This document shows positions 35,201 to 43,000 of a stretch of DNA of 64,000 nt, piece by piece (within the stretch, counting starts at the first letter, position 1; every line of letters begins with the position of its first letter). A program made the translations under genes and the position numbers. Below the pieces are notes generated by a model. The model saw only the letters and a list, made by a program, of their open reading frames with translations, had not been told where the DNA came from and did no database searches. Origin of the DNA: Pyxicephalus adspersus (Eukaryota > Chordata > Amphibia > Anura > Pyxicephalidae); NCBI RefSeq assembly GCF_032062135.1, contig NC_092859.1, positions 113,644,577 through 113,708,576 on the forward strand. Direction: 5' to 3'.

Positions 35201-36559
35201 TACTTTAGCTCATTATTATCATTCATTTCCATATATTCTAGTATATTTCAACCTCACTTTAACAAGTATTTATAATAAAATTAGTACATGATTATTTTTA
35301 TTTACATTCTCTTATTTTTATATAAAATAAAGGTATATGAAGCCCAGATTTAAACCATTCAGATCTTTGGAATACAAAGAAAATCTCGATTTTGTTTCAG
35401 TGCGAAGTAAATCTTTTTCTGAGCCTTTATCTGTTATAGATGCCAGAATTGAGGACGCTAAGCATTTCCATCATGTTCTCCTTACATCAGATGAATGACA
35501 GATCTCCAGTGTATGTGCACAGGATTTAATTTATTGACACCTAGGAATGCCAGTGTACTGCTAGCCGGCAGCCAAGATGCTTTTATTGCAGAACACGTAT
35601 AAAAAAAAGTCTTTTCTTTTCAAGCAGATTTATTCTTTATACTCTACAGTTCTATTAAACTAACAAATTCAAAGCTAGAATGACATTGTTCATGGCTTGA
35701 CATTTACAGGTGAATACCAGTAAGTCTTCACCGCAGGGAGAGGAACAAGGCTACCAAAACGCAGCTTACAGCGAGAGCCCTGATGAAGAGCAAGATTTGG
35801 GGATGACACCCAGTAAACAAGGCAAAATAATAGAGACAGGAAAATCAGATGGGAATCCAGGCAAGCAGCAAAAGAGGACACCGGCTGTAGCGGTAATCTC
35901 ACCTGGGAACCAGTGTCTTGGAAGCTCTCCATGCAGAAACAGACAAGAATTGTCAGGTAAATACTCAACTTGAGTAACAAAACAGACTTTTCTAGTTACA
36001 TTACATTTCATAATGAGGTTGGGTGGGAATTTATTAAATAATGTATTATATGCCACCAGAATTGGTGAAATGAAAGGAAAACTTATATTTGTTTTATGCA
36101 CATTTTCTTTCATGTGGTAGTATTTTCTGTTATATTCCTATAAACCCCACCCCTTTCATTATAGCTGAGCCTTTGAATAGAAATCAATGTACCCACCAGG
36201 AAGCCACCCCAACAAAGGATCTCCAATCAAAAAAAATTGGGATTACCCAAGCACTGGTGGTCAATGAAGAGGTGGACAGCAGTGACCCAAAGCCTCCAAC
36301 AGATGATGATCTAAGTAGCTGTCTTCAGCCTATCAATGATGTAACCACTGACGCCAACGATGAAGTACCAGAAAACCAAGACTCTTCAGGAATATGGCCT
36401 GAACCGCCACAACTATCTCGGCTGCCCATTGTTGTAGAAGTGAATGAGGAGGGGACAGAACATGACAGAGGAATGAATACACATACTCCACCAATGGGCA
36501 GTGAGATTATCACTCCTGGATCTCTCATGCAGCTATTGGAAGACTCCATTGAATGTTAA
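18683..36559 (+). CDS. cdhr5: Cadherin-related family member 5 (mu-protocadherin-like), 15 coding exons, 748 aa
   Basis: Single-pass cadherin adhesion protein; in mammals CDHR5 pairs with CDHR2 at microvillus tips of enterocytes and kidney tubule cells and links through USH1C and MYO7B to actin. Joining exons 18683-18752, 19427-19635, 19768-19827, 21838-21930, 22788-22874, 23437-23547, 26265-26435, 26556-26646, 26883-26989, 28448-28648, 29377-29508, 31363-31441, 31634-31827, 35710-35956 and 36165-36559 gives an uninterrupted 748-codon frame. Signal peptide is about residues 1-24. EC1 carries LDRE (90-93) and NENDNRP (124-130). EC2 carries DRDGD (159-163) and LDFE (195-198). EC3 has FLPC...C (C241, C252) and GPIFAEDGDKG (276-286), the block that best identifies CDHR5. 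EC4 runs about 361-466. The transmembrane helix is about 490-512, the tail 513-748. Nine N-glycosylation sequons are all extracellular. Unlike the longer mammalian isoform there is no Ser/Thr/Pro mucin stalk, and the protein ends SIEC. Family call is confident; strict orthology is inference. Confidence 0.93.
19427..19635 (+). CDS. cdhr5: cdhr5 coding exon 2: first cadherin repeat, N-terminal part
   Basis: Residues 24-93. It opens with DQCSS..NIF, matching the start of mature CDHR5, where a Cys precedes the first strand. Sequons lie at N43, N49 and N83. It ends in LDRE (90-93), the classical calcium-binding motif of a cadherin repeat. Acceptor ATTTAG, donor GTATAA, ends in phase 0. Confidence 0.9.
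19768..19827 (+). CDS. cdhr5: cdhr5 coding exon 3: first cadherin repeat, central strand
   Basis: A 60-bp exon coding residues 94-113. The LVTLSC segment (Cys 106) corresponds to the AQLLC segment of human CDHR5, so a disulfide with C27 or C64 is possible. Sequon at N96. Acceptor ATTTTAG, donor GTAACG, phase 0 at both ends. Confidence 0.88.
20059..20175. repeat. Imperfect palindrome of about 117 bp in cdhr5 intron 3
   Basis: The left arm CACAAGGCATATGGT ... ATGAGTT..ATGTCTGCCA is matched inverted by TGGCAGACAT..AACTCAT ... ACCATGGCATCATTGTG. The centre is TTATATAATGTATA. MITE-like shape, single copy here, family unknown. Confidence 0.6.
21200..21410. mobile_element. Palindromic hairpin MITE, copy 3, in cdhr5 intron 3
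   Basis: Same family as the copies at 4058 and 8002. The right arm lacks the AGAGCTTTAAT part, so the outer stem is interrupted. It lies 430 bp upstream of exon 4 and would be transcribed within the cdhr5 primary transcript. Confidence 0.68.
21838..21930 (+). CDS. cdhr5: cdhr5 coding exon 4: EC1-EC2 linker
   Basis: Residues 114-144. It contains NENDNRP (124-130), a near-canonical DxNDNxP calcium-binding linker between cadherin repeats, and a sequon at N141. The acceptor follows a long T tract; donor GTAAGT is a perfect consensus. Phase 0 at both ends. Confidence 0.92.
22788..22874 (+). CDS. cdhr5: cdhr5 coding exon 5: second cadherin repeat
   Basis: Residues 145-173, including DRDGD (159-163), the DxD-type calcium-binding motif of EC2, followed by a LMYVI strand. 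Acceptor TTTTGCAG and donor GTGAGT are strong. Phase 0 at both ends. Confidence 0.92.
23437..23547 (+). CDS. cdhr5: cdhr5 coding exon 6: second cadherin repeat
   Basis: Residues 174-210. SRPLDFES (192-199) is the EC2 counterpart of LDRE and matches the DRPLDFYE segment of human CDHR5. Acceptor TTTTCAG, donor GTAAGA, phase 0 at both ends. Confidence 0.92.
23926..23975. repeat. (TA)n microsatellite in cdhr5 intron 6
   Basis: Fifty uninterrupted bases of alternating T and A, flanked by AGC on the left and AGCAC on the right. Confidence 0.97.
24166..24461. mobile_element. GTACACAC-ended MITE, copy 1, in cdhr5 intron 6
   Basis: Left end AGGCTATGTACACACGTGCA is repeated inverted at the right (TGCACATATGTACATAGCCT). 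Next to the left end is a palindrome, GTTGGAAAGGATC then a matching inverted half, which is also found in the element at 27542. CpG-richer than flanks. I could not define a target duplication or superfamily. Confidence 0.65.
26265..26435 (+). CDS. cdhr5: cdhr5 coding exon 7: EC2-EC3 junction
   Basis: Residues 211-267. The linker reads DGDDQYP (230-236), a degenerate form of DxNDNxP. It is followed by FLPC and a second Cys 11 residues later (C241, C252), a pair also present in human CDHR5 and likely a disulfide. Sequon at N260. Acceptor AACAG, donor GTGAGT, phase 0. Confidence 0.92.
26556..26646 (+). CDS. cdhr5: cdhr5 coding exon 8: third cadherin repeat
   Basis: Residues 268-297 plus one base. 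The run PGPIFAEDGDKGI is almost residue-for-residue the PGPI-AEDGD-GI block of human CDHR5 and is the strongest single identifier of the gene. Acceptor TTTTTAG, donor GTGTAG, ends in phase 1. Confidence 0.93.
26883..26989 (+). CDS. cdhr5: cdhr5 coding exon 9: third cadherin repeat
   Basis: Residues 298-333. F-I-NVTGSVSLTHTLE is the usual 'residue-value strand, TG turn, then L-E' pattern of a cadherin repeat. Sequon at N308. Acceptor CTACTAG, donor GTGAGC. It enters in phase 1 and leaves in phase 0. Confidence 0.92.
27542..27713. mobile_element. GTACACAC-ended MITE, copy 2, in cdhr5 intron 9
   Basis: A 172-bp element with 17-bp terminal inverted repeats TAAAGCTGCGTACACAC. It contains two nested palindromes: CTCGTTGGAAAGGATC with its inverted partner, and TTTTCGCCCGATAAT with CGGGCGAGAAAA. 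The first palindrome is shared with 24166-24461, which identifies the family. Confidence 0.72.
28448..28648 (+). CDS. cdhr5: cdhr5 coding exon 10: EC3-EC4 junction
   Basis: Residues 334-400. SANNYAPRF (354-362) is a degenerate NDN-type linker followed by the PxF start of EC4. Acceptor TTGCAG, donor GTAAGT. An hAT MITE has inserted only 28 bp into the following intron. Confidence 0.92.
28677..29165. mobile_element. hAT-superfamily MITE with perfect 8-bp target duplication, in cdhr5 intron 10
   Basis: Ends are CAGAGATTGGA and the complement of CAGAGGTTGGA. TTACTAGC lies immediately outside both ends (28669-28676 and 29166-29173), an exact 8-bp duplication. The 489-bp interior has iterated GACTTG / ACTTGAGACTTGACTTGG units at the right and CGACTTGGACTCGAGTC at the left. 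It sits 28 bp after the exon 10 donor without disturbing it. Confidence 0.92.
29377..29508 (+). CDS. cdhr5: cdhr5 coding exon 11: fourth cadherin repeat
   Basis: Residues 401-444. QLFHITDNGLLIARANQL is a cadherin-like strand-turn-strand, with sequon at N415. Acceptor TTTTTCAG, donor GTAAGA, phase 0 at both ends. Confidence 0.91.
29530..30008 (+). repeat. Dispersed repeat with tandem hairpin module, in cdhr5 intron 11
   Basis: Starts near GGGATGAGCGAGAATGCC. A module beginning with the 31-bp hairpin GGGCTGTACTTAT-loop-ATAAGTACAGCCC occurs at 29650-29680 and again at 29837-29867, 187 bp apart. Each hairpin is followed by CAGTGACCG.GGGAACCT.CGGTCACAGC. Richer in G+C than the intron. Transposon type not determined. 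Confidence 0.6.
30010..30110. repeat. Perfect 36-bp inverted repeat with 29-nt loop
   Basis: Arm 30010-30045 is the exact reverse complement of 30075-30110, with key bases ACATGCAAACCACATATGCA. It directly abuts the tandem-hairpin repeat. In a transcript it would fold into a very stable hairpin. It may be a separate small MITE or the end of a larger palindromic element. Confidence 0.85.
30400..30540 (-). mobile_element. Probable hAT-element end fragment in cdhr5 intron 11
   Basis: Read on the minus strand, TAGGGCAGTGCTTTTCAACC resembles the hAT-type end CAGTGGTTCTCAACC and is followed by GAGGCACGGCAC and GCGGCACACCAC. Only one end was found, so the left boundary is approximate. Confidence 0.4.
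31363..31441 (+). CDS. cdhr5: cdhr5 coding exon 12: end of fourth cadherin repeat
   Basis: Residues 445-470 plus one base. IIARDEESGETVNCTVTVQVL closes EC4 with the typical ARD-x(n)-V-V-V pattern. Sequon at N457. Acceptor TTCATAG, donor GTAGGC, ends in phase 1. Confidence 0.91.
31634..31827 (+). CDS. cdhr5: cdhr5 coding exon 13: juxtamembrane stalk, transmembrane helix, start of tail
   Basis: Residues 471-535. A stalk of only about 20 residues leads to a 20-plus-residue Val/Leu/Ile/Phe helix (about 490-512), then a basic stop-transfer segment (KNRRH). The mucin-like repeats that precede the membrane in the long mammalian form are absent. Acceptor TTCTTAG, donor GTATGA, ends in phase 0. Confidence 0.9.
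32254..32280. repeat. (TA)n microsatellite in cdhr5 intron 13
   Basis: Twenty-seven bases of alternating A and T. Confidence 0.95.
32510..33295 (+). repeat. Unclassified repeat in cdhr5 intron 13, possibly LTR-derived
   Basis: About 780 bp with composition unlike the intron: pyrimidine-rich, CCTGTGTC/CCTGTG iterations (32925-32990) and CCCTGACCCTGGCC, ending GCCCCCTAGTGGCCCTG and CATGACAG. The layout recalls LTR or retroelement 3' sequence, but I found no paired LTR, primer-binding site or coding remnant. Confidence 0.35.
35710..35956 (+). CDS. cdhr5: cdhr5 coding exon 14: cytoplasmic tail
   Basis: Residues 536-617 plus one base. Polar, low-hydrophobicity sequence with acidic clusters, a lysine/glutamine-rich stretch (about 575-592) and many Ser/Thr. 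No recognised domain. The frame continues exactly from exon 13 and into exon 15. Acceptor TTTACAG, donor GTAAAT, ends in phase 1. Confidence 0.85.
36165..36559 (+). CDS. cdhr5: cdhr5 coding exon 15: end of cytoplasmic tail and stop codon
   Basis: Residues 618-748 and a TAA stop at 36557-36559. Strongly acidic and Ser/Thr/Pro-rich. The C-terminus is LLEDSIEC, whereas mammalian CDHR5 ends in an aromatic-hydrophobic PDZ ligand. Acceptor is a pyrimidine tract ending ATAG. A different 3' exon might supply another C-terminus in some transcripts. Confidence 0.87.
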
Positions 36560-37434
36560 TCCCTTGAAGCCTCATGCCTCAAAGCAAAAGAAATGGATAA
36601 TCTCATCAATTGTTGTTGGACTATAAAGCATGAGGCTAGAATCTTTGCCTTGGTACTGTCTGTTGGAAATTTAGGGTTGATATTGTTGTGTGAACTATAA
36701 CAGGATTTGGTCTAATTACCAAAACCCTTTTATACTTGTCCAAGACAATTATCATAATCAGTGATGGTAAACTGTTTACCAATGAGTAGTTCAATATACA
36801 TTCATATTACCTCAGAAATTGTTTATTCGTTTAAACATGTATGCCTTTAAAACCTTTATCTCTATTTATGTAATATGTCTAGTCAATGGGGGATAGAGTT
36901 TCAGTGCTGGGATGTCAGGCTGCTGCCAGTTTGTGCCATTGAATGGTTAACTTTGCTAACAGAAGATTAATGCTTGTTTATCATTTGTATAAATGGTCAC
37001 GATATTTTTTTACTCTTTGCCACCTTGAGAGATTTCATCCCACACTTTACTTACTAGAACAAAAGCACTTAAATATGCATAGTAGTCCAATGTTTGCTAA
37101 ACAATGCTAAAATGTCAGCAAAGTTCAGAATTGATAGTCCTACAGAGTAAACATCAATGTGTACAAAATCAGGGCAAATTATTCCATTCCTTAAGCATCA
37201 CATGGAACAGGCCAAGATGGGTCATGAAGATTCCACACGGCAAATAGTGACTAGATATAGGCTTATACCAAAAGAGGAACAAGAGGAACCCATGGGAACG
37301 GTTATGTACCAAATAGATTACTGCCTTAGTAAACAGTCATCATTATCCACTGATTAGTGTATGATGTATTGATACCTGTTGTGGAGTACTGCTGGGTAAT
37401 ATCTAATGGGAACTTTTTTTTTTTTTACAATAAA
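36560..37434 (+). other. cdhr5: Probable cdhr5 3' untranslated region
   Basis: About 870 bp of non-repetitive, AT-rich sequence between the stop codon and the first well-placed AATAAA. A 66-codon open frame at 37157-37357 lies here but has no recognisable homology. The end point rests only on the polyadenylation signal. Confidence 0.5.
37429..37434 (+). terminator. Candidate polyadenylation signal (AATAAA) of cdhr5
   Basis: AATAAA follows a T-run and is about 870 bp after the stop codon. A second AATAAA lies at 37960-37965 and could give a longer 3' UTR. Confidence 0.45.
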
Positions 37435-38339
37435 CGTTTGAATTATAATTAATTTAAAATTAATTTATTCTTAGTTTATTCTGTATTTTAAGTATGAATT
37501 TGTTGTTTTGCATCCACTACACAAATAATATTAGTCCAAGATTATTATTATTACCAGGATATGAAACAGTCCTGGTAATGTCCAGCTTCTTCCTAACCCT
37601 TTTGAAGTTCTAGGATTATAGCTATATTGTGATGGAGGGAGAGCCCTTTTATTGTCCAACAAAAAGGATTTTTTTTTTACATTTCCTTGGATGTTATTGG
37701 GTAATCAATTTGGTGACATTATTGCTACATCCACTACAGATATATATACATACTGCAGATCCTATATTCCTGTAGTAAAACAGCCCCACTCTGTCAATTT
37801 GCCCTGGTGATCACCATTACACCATGCCACCAGAAAATATTTGTAAATGTACCATATTTTCACCAGAGAGGGGAGGAGTTAGAACACATCAGGTTTTTAT
37901 TGCTGTGTCTTCCTGCCTAGCTGAAACATGCACCCCCACGTTTCTCATCCAACTGTTATAATAAAGCTAAAGACACAATATTCTTTATTTTTTGTTTCTG
38001 GAGTTAGGCTTTAGGATCATGTGCTTCAGCATAATTTCTGACATTCATTTAAAGGCATGTCTGAGACATCTGTCCATTAAGGTAAATCAGTCATTAGGAC
38101 TTTAAATTATGCATTGGACCCAGAGAGACATGTTCATTTTTATTTGCAGGTGATTTGTATTGTGTTTGTAAAGTTGACAAGCGCACACCATAAAGTGACA
38201 GTAAATTCTCAGTAAAAAAACTTGCAAATAAGCAAGTAAAAAACTACCTCCCTTTATCCACATTACCAATTGATTGAAGGGAGTGCAGCGAGCACAATTT
38301 TTAAAATATTGGTTTCACAAAAAAGCTTAACATAAACTC

Positions 38340-38790
38340 AACATTTTTACTTTACATAGAAGGGTGACCCTTCTAAATAAAGTGCAACACCCTTTGCACC
38401 CCTTAAAAAAATGGGTGCAGAACCACCCCTTAAGTGCGATCAAGACTTAATGGGAGCGCGGAGCCTCCTGGGATACCTACGTCACGCATCCCGGGAGGCT
38501 CTGACTGCTCCTGCAAAGTGCGAGATGGGGTGACGTAGCAAGAAGAAGACGGAAGAGAAAACAGAAGGTGGTAGTGACCGGTGCTTCCACCGCGCCGAAA
38601 TGGAGAGGAATTCCAGGACAACGTTGGACCGGATAGAAAGACCAGGGCCATCGAGGGATCTGTGAGATTAAAAGTGTAATTTTTTATTTCTAGTTTAGTT
38701 CTGCTTAAAGGATTTCTTTACATTGGAGCCATGTTTAATGGTTTAGGCAGTAGGAGATATAAGTATTCCTTTACTTCTTTGCAGGTACTT
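38340..38790 (+). repeat. Dispersed repeat R1, copy 2
   Basis: Anchors TTTTACTTTACATA (38345), TACGTCAC (about 38478), GAATTCCAGGACA (38608), GAGGGAT (38653) and TTAGTTCTGCTT (38695) match copy 1 in order. It also contains a hairpin: GAGCCTCCTGGGAT (38461-38474) against ATCCCGGGAGGCTC (38488-38501). No coding function. Confidence 0.55.
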
Positions 38791-40019
38791 CCCTTTTTTT
38801 AAAAAAAAATTTAAGCAAAAGAGTTACTATGGCTGATAATTTTTGTGTCTTGAACTGCAATGGTTACAGTTGGGAAGGGTTAGACCCTGTTCTCCTGTTC
38901 TGTGTCTCCACCAGGGAAATTCACCATCCTATTAGTGCTTGTGACTCATCACTAAAAGAGAAAGTGATGGGAAATCTAAATATTTAAATTGCCCCCTGAA
39001 CAAGAGACAAGGTAAACATTTTTGATGGGGAGGTTTGTTTTGGAGACAACTGTTTGAGAGGGGAATTCCTCTAGCACCCTGTTGTGTGTTGTTTTGTACA
39101 GGAAGTAAAGGCTTATTCCCCTTACAGGGGTTTACCTTTTCCCTACTCTTTTCAAAAAATTATTTTTTAGTTTTGGATATAATGGTGAAAGGTTTTTCCT
39201 GCCAGGGGTTTATTTGTGATTTTCTTCACTTTCTGTGCAGGTGACTACAGCATAGCCAAACATTGAATATAAGGAAATCTGCAACAGAAGAAACAGCAAG
39301 CACACATTATAATTATTTAAATGGTCATTTCTGATCTGTCACAAGAAGAACAAAAGTCAATGAATCATACTGTATTACCTGCCACAGTACATTAAAGGTG
39401 AACCCAACATAACAATGCAGAGTGTTCCAAAACATTTTATTTATGTAATGGGAAATTCCCTTGTATAAAATTGTACATCTCTGGCATTCCATACATTTTA
39501 GTCTTAAGGATACATTACGTCATCCATCAGGATCTTAATGTGGCATCTGTTGCACTGGCTGACCTCTTTCTTAATATAGAATCTTGTTTAGCCTGGATTA
39601 TAGCAGCAATTCACATTCTATTTTAATGCCAAAGTCTGGCTACTTCTTATACCAGAATTAGCAAACAAATGAAAAAAAAAATCCATAAGACTGTTTTTAA
39701 CCTAATTAGGCTATTTAAAAAAAATAGATATTTATTGTAATATACTAACAAAACAAAGTGCCCAGCAAATGTTAATCTCTCAGTTTACATGCGGTTTGTC
39801 TCCAATAAATAAGTGGCTGCCATTTCTGACCTGGTTTTTAAGTCCAGCTTGCCTTGTCCACGATCTGATCCTAACTTTTGAATTGCTATCCCAGAATCAG
39901 AATGCAACTCAGGTGTTCAGCTGATTGTCATATAGTCATCTGCAAAACCAAAAAATCTGCTTTATATCCAGGTAAGTGGAATGGGATTGCAGACATTAAC
40001 CCAACAACTGAATAAATAT

Positions 40020-40065
<46 letters not shown>

Positions 40066-43000
40066 ATAAAGACACTACAAACATTTAACTGGCAATAAAT
40101 GGCCGTGACACTTTATTGGTTTTATTATCCTAGCTTATTATCACGAAAATTCAGTACATATCAATAAATAAACTTGCTCAGCCATTAGAGCTTGAGCAAT
40201 ATTATACAACAAAAACCATACTAAATTAGTCCCCCCCTAATAAGGGGTGACAAACCACATAAATATGCCAGCGACAATAAAACAGTAAAAGGGGAGGGAG
40301 GTTGGGAGCTTCTTTCAGTCCTGTCAGGTGAACAGTAAAACACTGATGCTGAACCTCCTTATATAGCCTACTGGCTCACGCCTAGAAGCTTCCAGAGTTC
40401 CACCACAGTGTACCGCCAGAACATAGAAAAGGTAAAAAATATTGCTTTAGACATATTAAGATAAATAATCAGTAAAAGAGGATAATACATGAAAAAAAGG
40501 TGATGAGAAAGATGGGAGGAAAAGGGGAAACTGGGAGAACATCGCAAGCCCACGTCAGTGGGAACAAATACATTGTTAGACCACTTTTTCATTCTTTACA
40601 GTTCAGCAATGGCAGCTTTGAAAATTTTGCAGTTGTGTATTTGAGTACATAGTTTTATATTCTTTTATAGGAATATGCATGCCATGCATGGTGCTTTAAG
40701 TGTCTGCCCTGATGAGCTGCATTAGTTGGAGATGCTTCTGATATTGCTAAAGTGGAAATAAACCCGCTTGACTCCCCTATCCCAATTAGGGCACAGCCAT
40801 CTTTTTCCTTCACTTTCTGTAGACGATCTTCATCAATCCTGGATGGCCTGGCTGGGATGACACAACTCCCATGATGAGAGGCAGGGGATTGTTTATTCCC
40901 AGCACGTGCAAGGGAAGCCATATCAGGTATACCTGGCAACAATAAAATTTGACAGTTGGTTATCAGGCAGTTAAGAACAGTTATTGCAGAAGGTATGTCA
41001 CCTGCCCCTTTCTACAATCAACTACTGCCTGAGCACCAATTGTGGGACTTGAAGTTCCATGACAGGTAAATAAGACATGCATTTAACCTCTTTTTGACCA
41101 GCATTTACCCTGCTTCAATATGTTTTTTTTTCCTTGCCAGAAACTTGTTGGACAAAACCCACTTCATGCAAACAAAAGCCCATCAAGACAGGTGTGAAAA
41201 TTCCTGACAATGAACTGGAACCAAAGGGCAGATAAAAAATTCTAATTTCAATTCCTGCATGCCTGTTCAAGGGGTCGAGGGATAGACAGCTATTATAATC
41301 AGAGCTTTTTTTGTAAGAAAAAAGGTGCCAGAACTCACATCTTATTAATCCTCCAGAGTCCAGACACTGTCCGTCTCCCCCTTCAGATACTGTGCCAGAC
41401 CTTTCCCCCAGAGAAAACTCCATACAGAGGTATGTGAGGAAAGGAGAGTAAGGAGAGCGTTTATGAGGGCTTTAGAGTTGTATGTCCCCTTTGCCGCAGG
41501 CCAGCCAGCATGTATCACTGCACTGTGAGCAGAATGCCCAGATGTTGTCACAGGTCACACAAATCACGCTGCACATGATGACACTTCCCAAGCACTTAGG
41601 CTGCTCAGCCACTTTCCAGTATTGAAACTTGCATGTGCAGGCTGTATTCACAGCCACAAATCAACTTGCTCTACTAGCTACCCCAGTCACAGGCATTTTG
41701 ATGTAATTACGTACATTGCAGGACTACGTCCTGCATTATGTGTGAGGACAGTCAGGGCCCATCCACACCCCGAAGCATCAGGGAGCAAAGAGCATTGGCT
41801 GCTAAAAAAAACTTTAGTTCTCTAACTTTTGCCAAATCAAACATTTAGTGGACATTTTCACTGTTACCATGAAATAATATTGTTTTTAGAGCTCAGAGGA
41901 TGTATGGTTATTCTGGAAATGACTTGGTTTGCACAAGTGTGAAAACAATTGTGTCAGTGTAATCAAGAGCTGCAATGTGGTGAAAAAATCAGTTGTTTTT
42001 AATGTAGATCTGTGCCATTTTTTATTTTTTTTTACTGCTAACACATATCGGGCCATGTAAGATCTGATCAGTCATTTGTCCTATACATTTAATTACAACA
42101 GGTCATTTACTGTTATAGAGCAAACATGCAACATTTAAAAATACTGCAATAGGCTTCTCATTTACGTGATAAAAGCACAGGCACAGCCCAAATAAAATAC
42201 AGTAAAATAAATATTGTAAAGATAAGTGTTCAAGGACAAAATAATCTTTACTGTTTTACTGGTATAAAGAACAACTGCTGCTTATATAATTTTATAAATA
42301 TTTCCTCACAGCATGACCAAGGCAGTCGCTGACTCATATGATAAAGACAAGACATAACTAAATACCTAGTTGTAAAGCAACATAAATATTTTTACATTCT
42401 AGTCAGCATCTGGACTATCCAGTTGGGCAAACATTTTTCATTTTGGTGCCAAAGTGTCCCATAATGACGAGAGGTGACTAAAGGAACCACTTCCTGATAC
42501 AGGTACTGATTTGACATCAGTCAGGCTTGGCTCAGCCAAGGTAAATCCACACCCAACATTTACAGGTAGAATGGCATGTGTTTCTAAAAGACATGACTGT
42601 GGTATTGGTAAAACTAAAGGTAACTGCATTGGATTTTATTTAAAAAAAATACCATGAAAAGTAGAAGTTGTGTGCACTTACAAATTAACCTCAATATTTT
42701 AAAAACAATATACAATACAAAGTCCCAGAAAACATTTTGAATATATTGCTGCCATTTCTATTCTACTGTTTCTGGTAAATGCTTCAAAACTTAAATGAGG
42801 CCCTTTAAAGAAAATTGTAGGCACATATACAAGGCATGCTAACCCTGACACTACATGGGACGCTGCAGGTACCAGAACAGTCCATTCATTAGGACTGTGG
42901 ACCAGCTGTTTGTGTAGCAGGAGCCAAGAGCACAAACTCAGCTATTCTGAAGAATAAAACTAATAACCAATATGGAACTACAAAGCAGTCCCAGAGAAAA

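Noticed and set aside
37157..37357. 66-codon frame downstream of cdhr5, considered as an extra terminal exon
   Set aside because: No good acceptor immediately upstream, no similarity to the CDHR5 tail, and it falls in the presumed 3' UTR.
40655..40942. Minus-strand 95-codon frame with protein-like composition
   Set aside because: Mixed residues look plausible, but there is no domain, no conserved splice flanks and no neighbouring exon in the same frame. Probably part of an unrecognised repeat.
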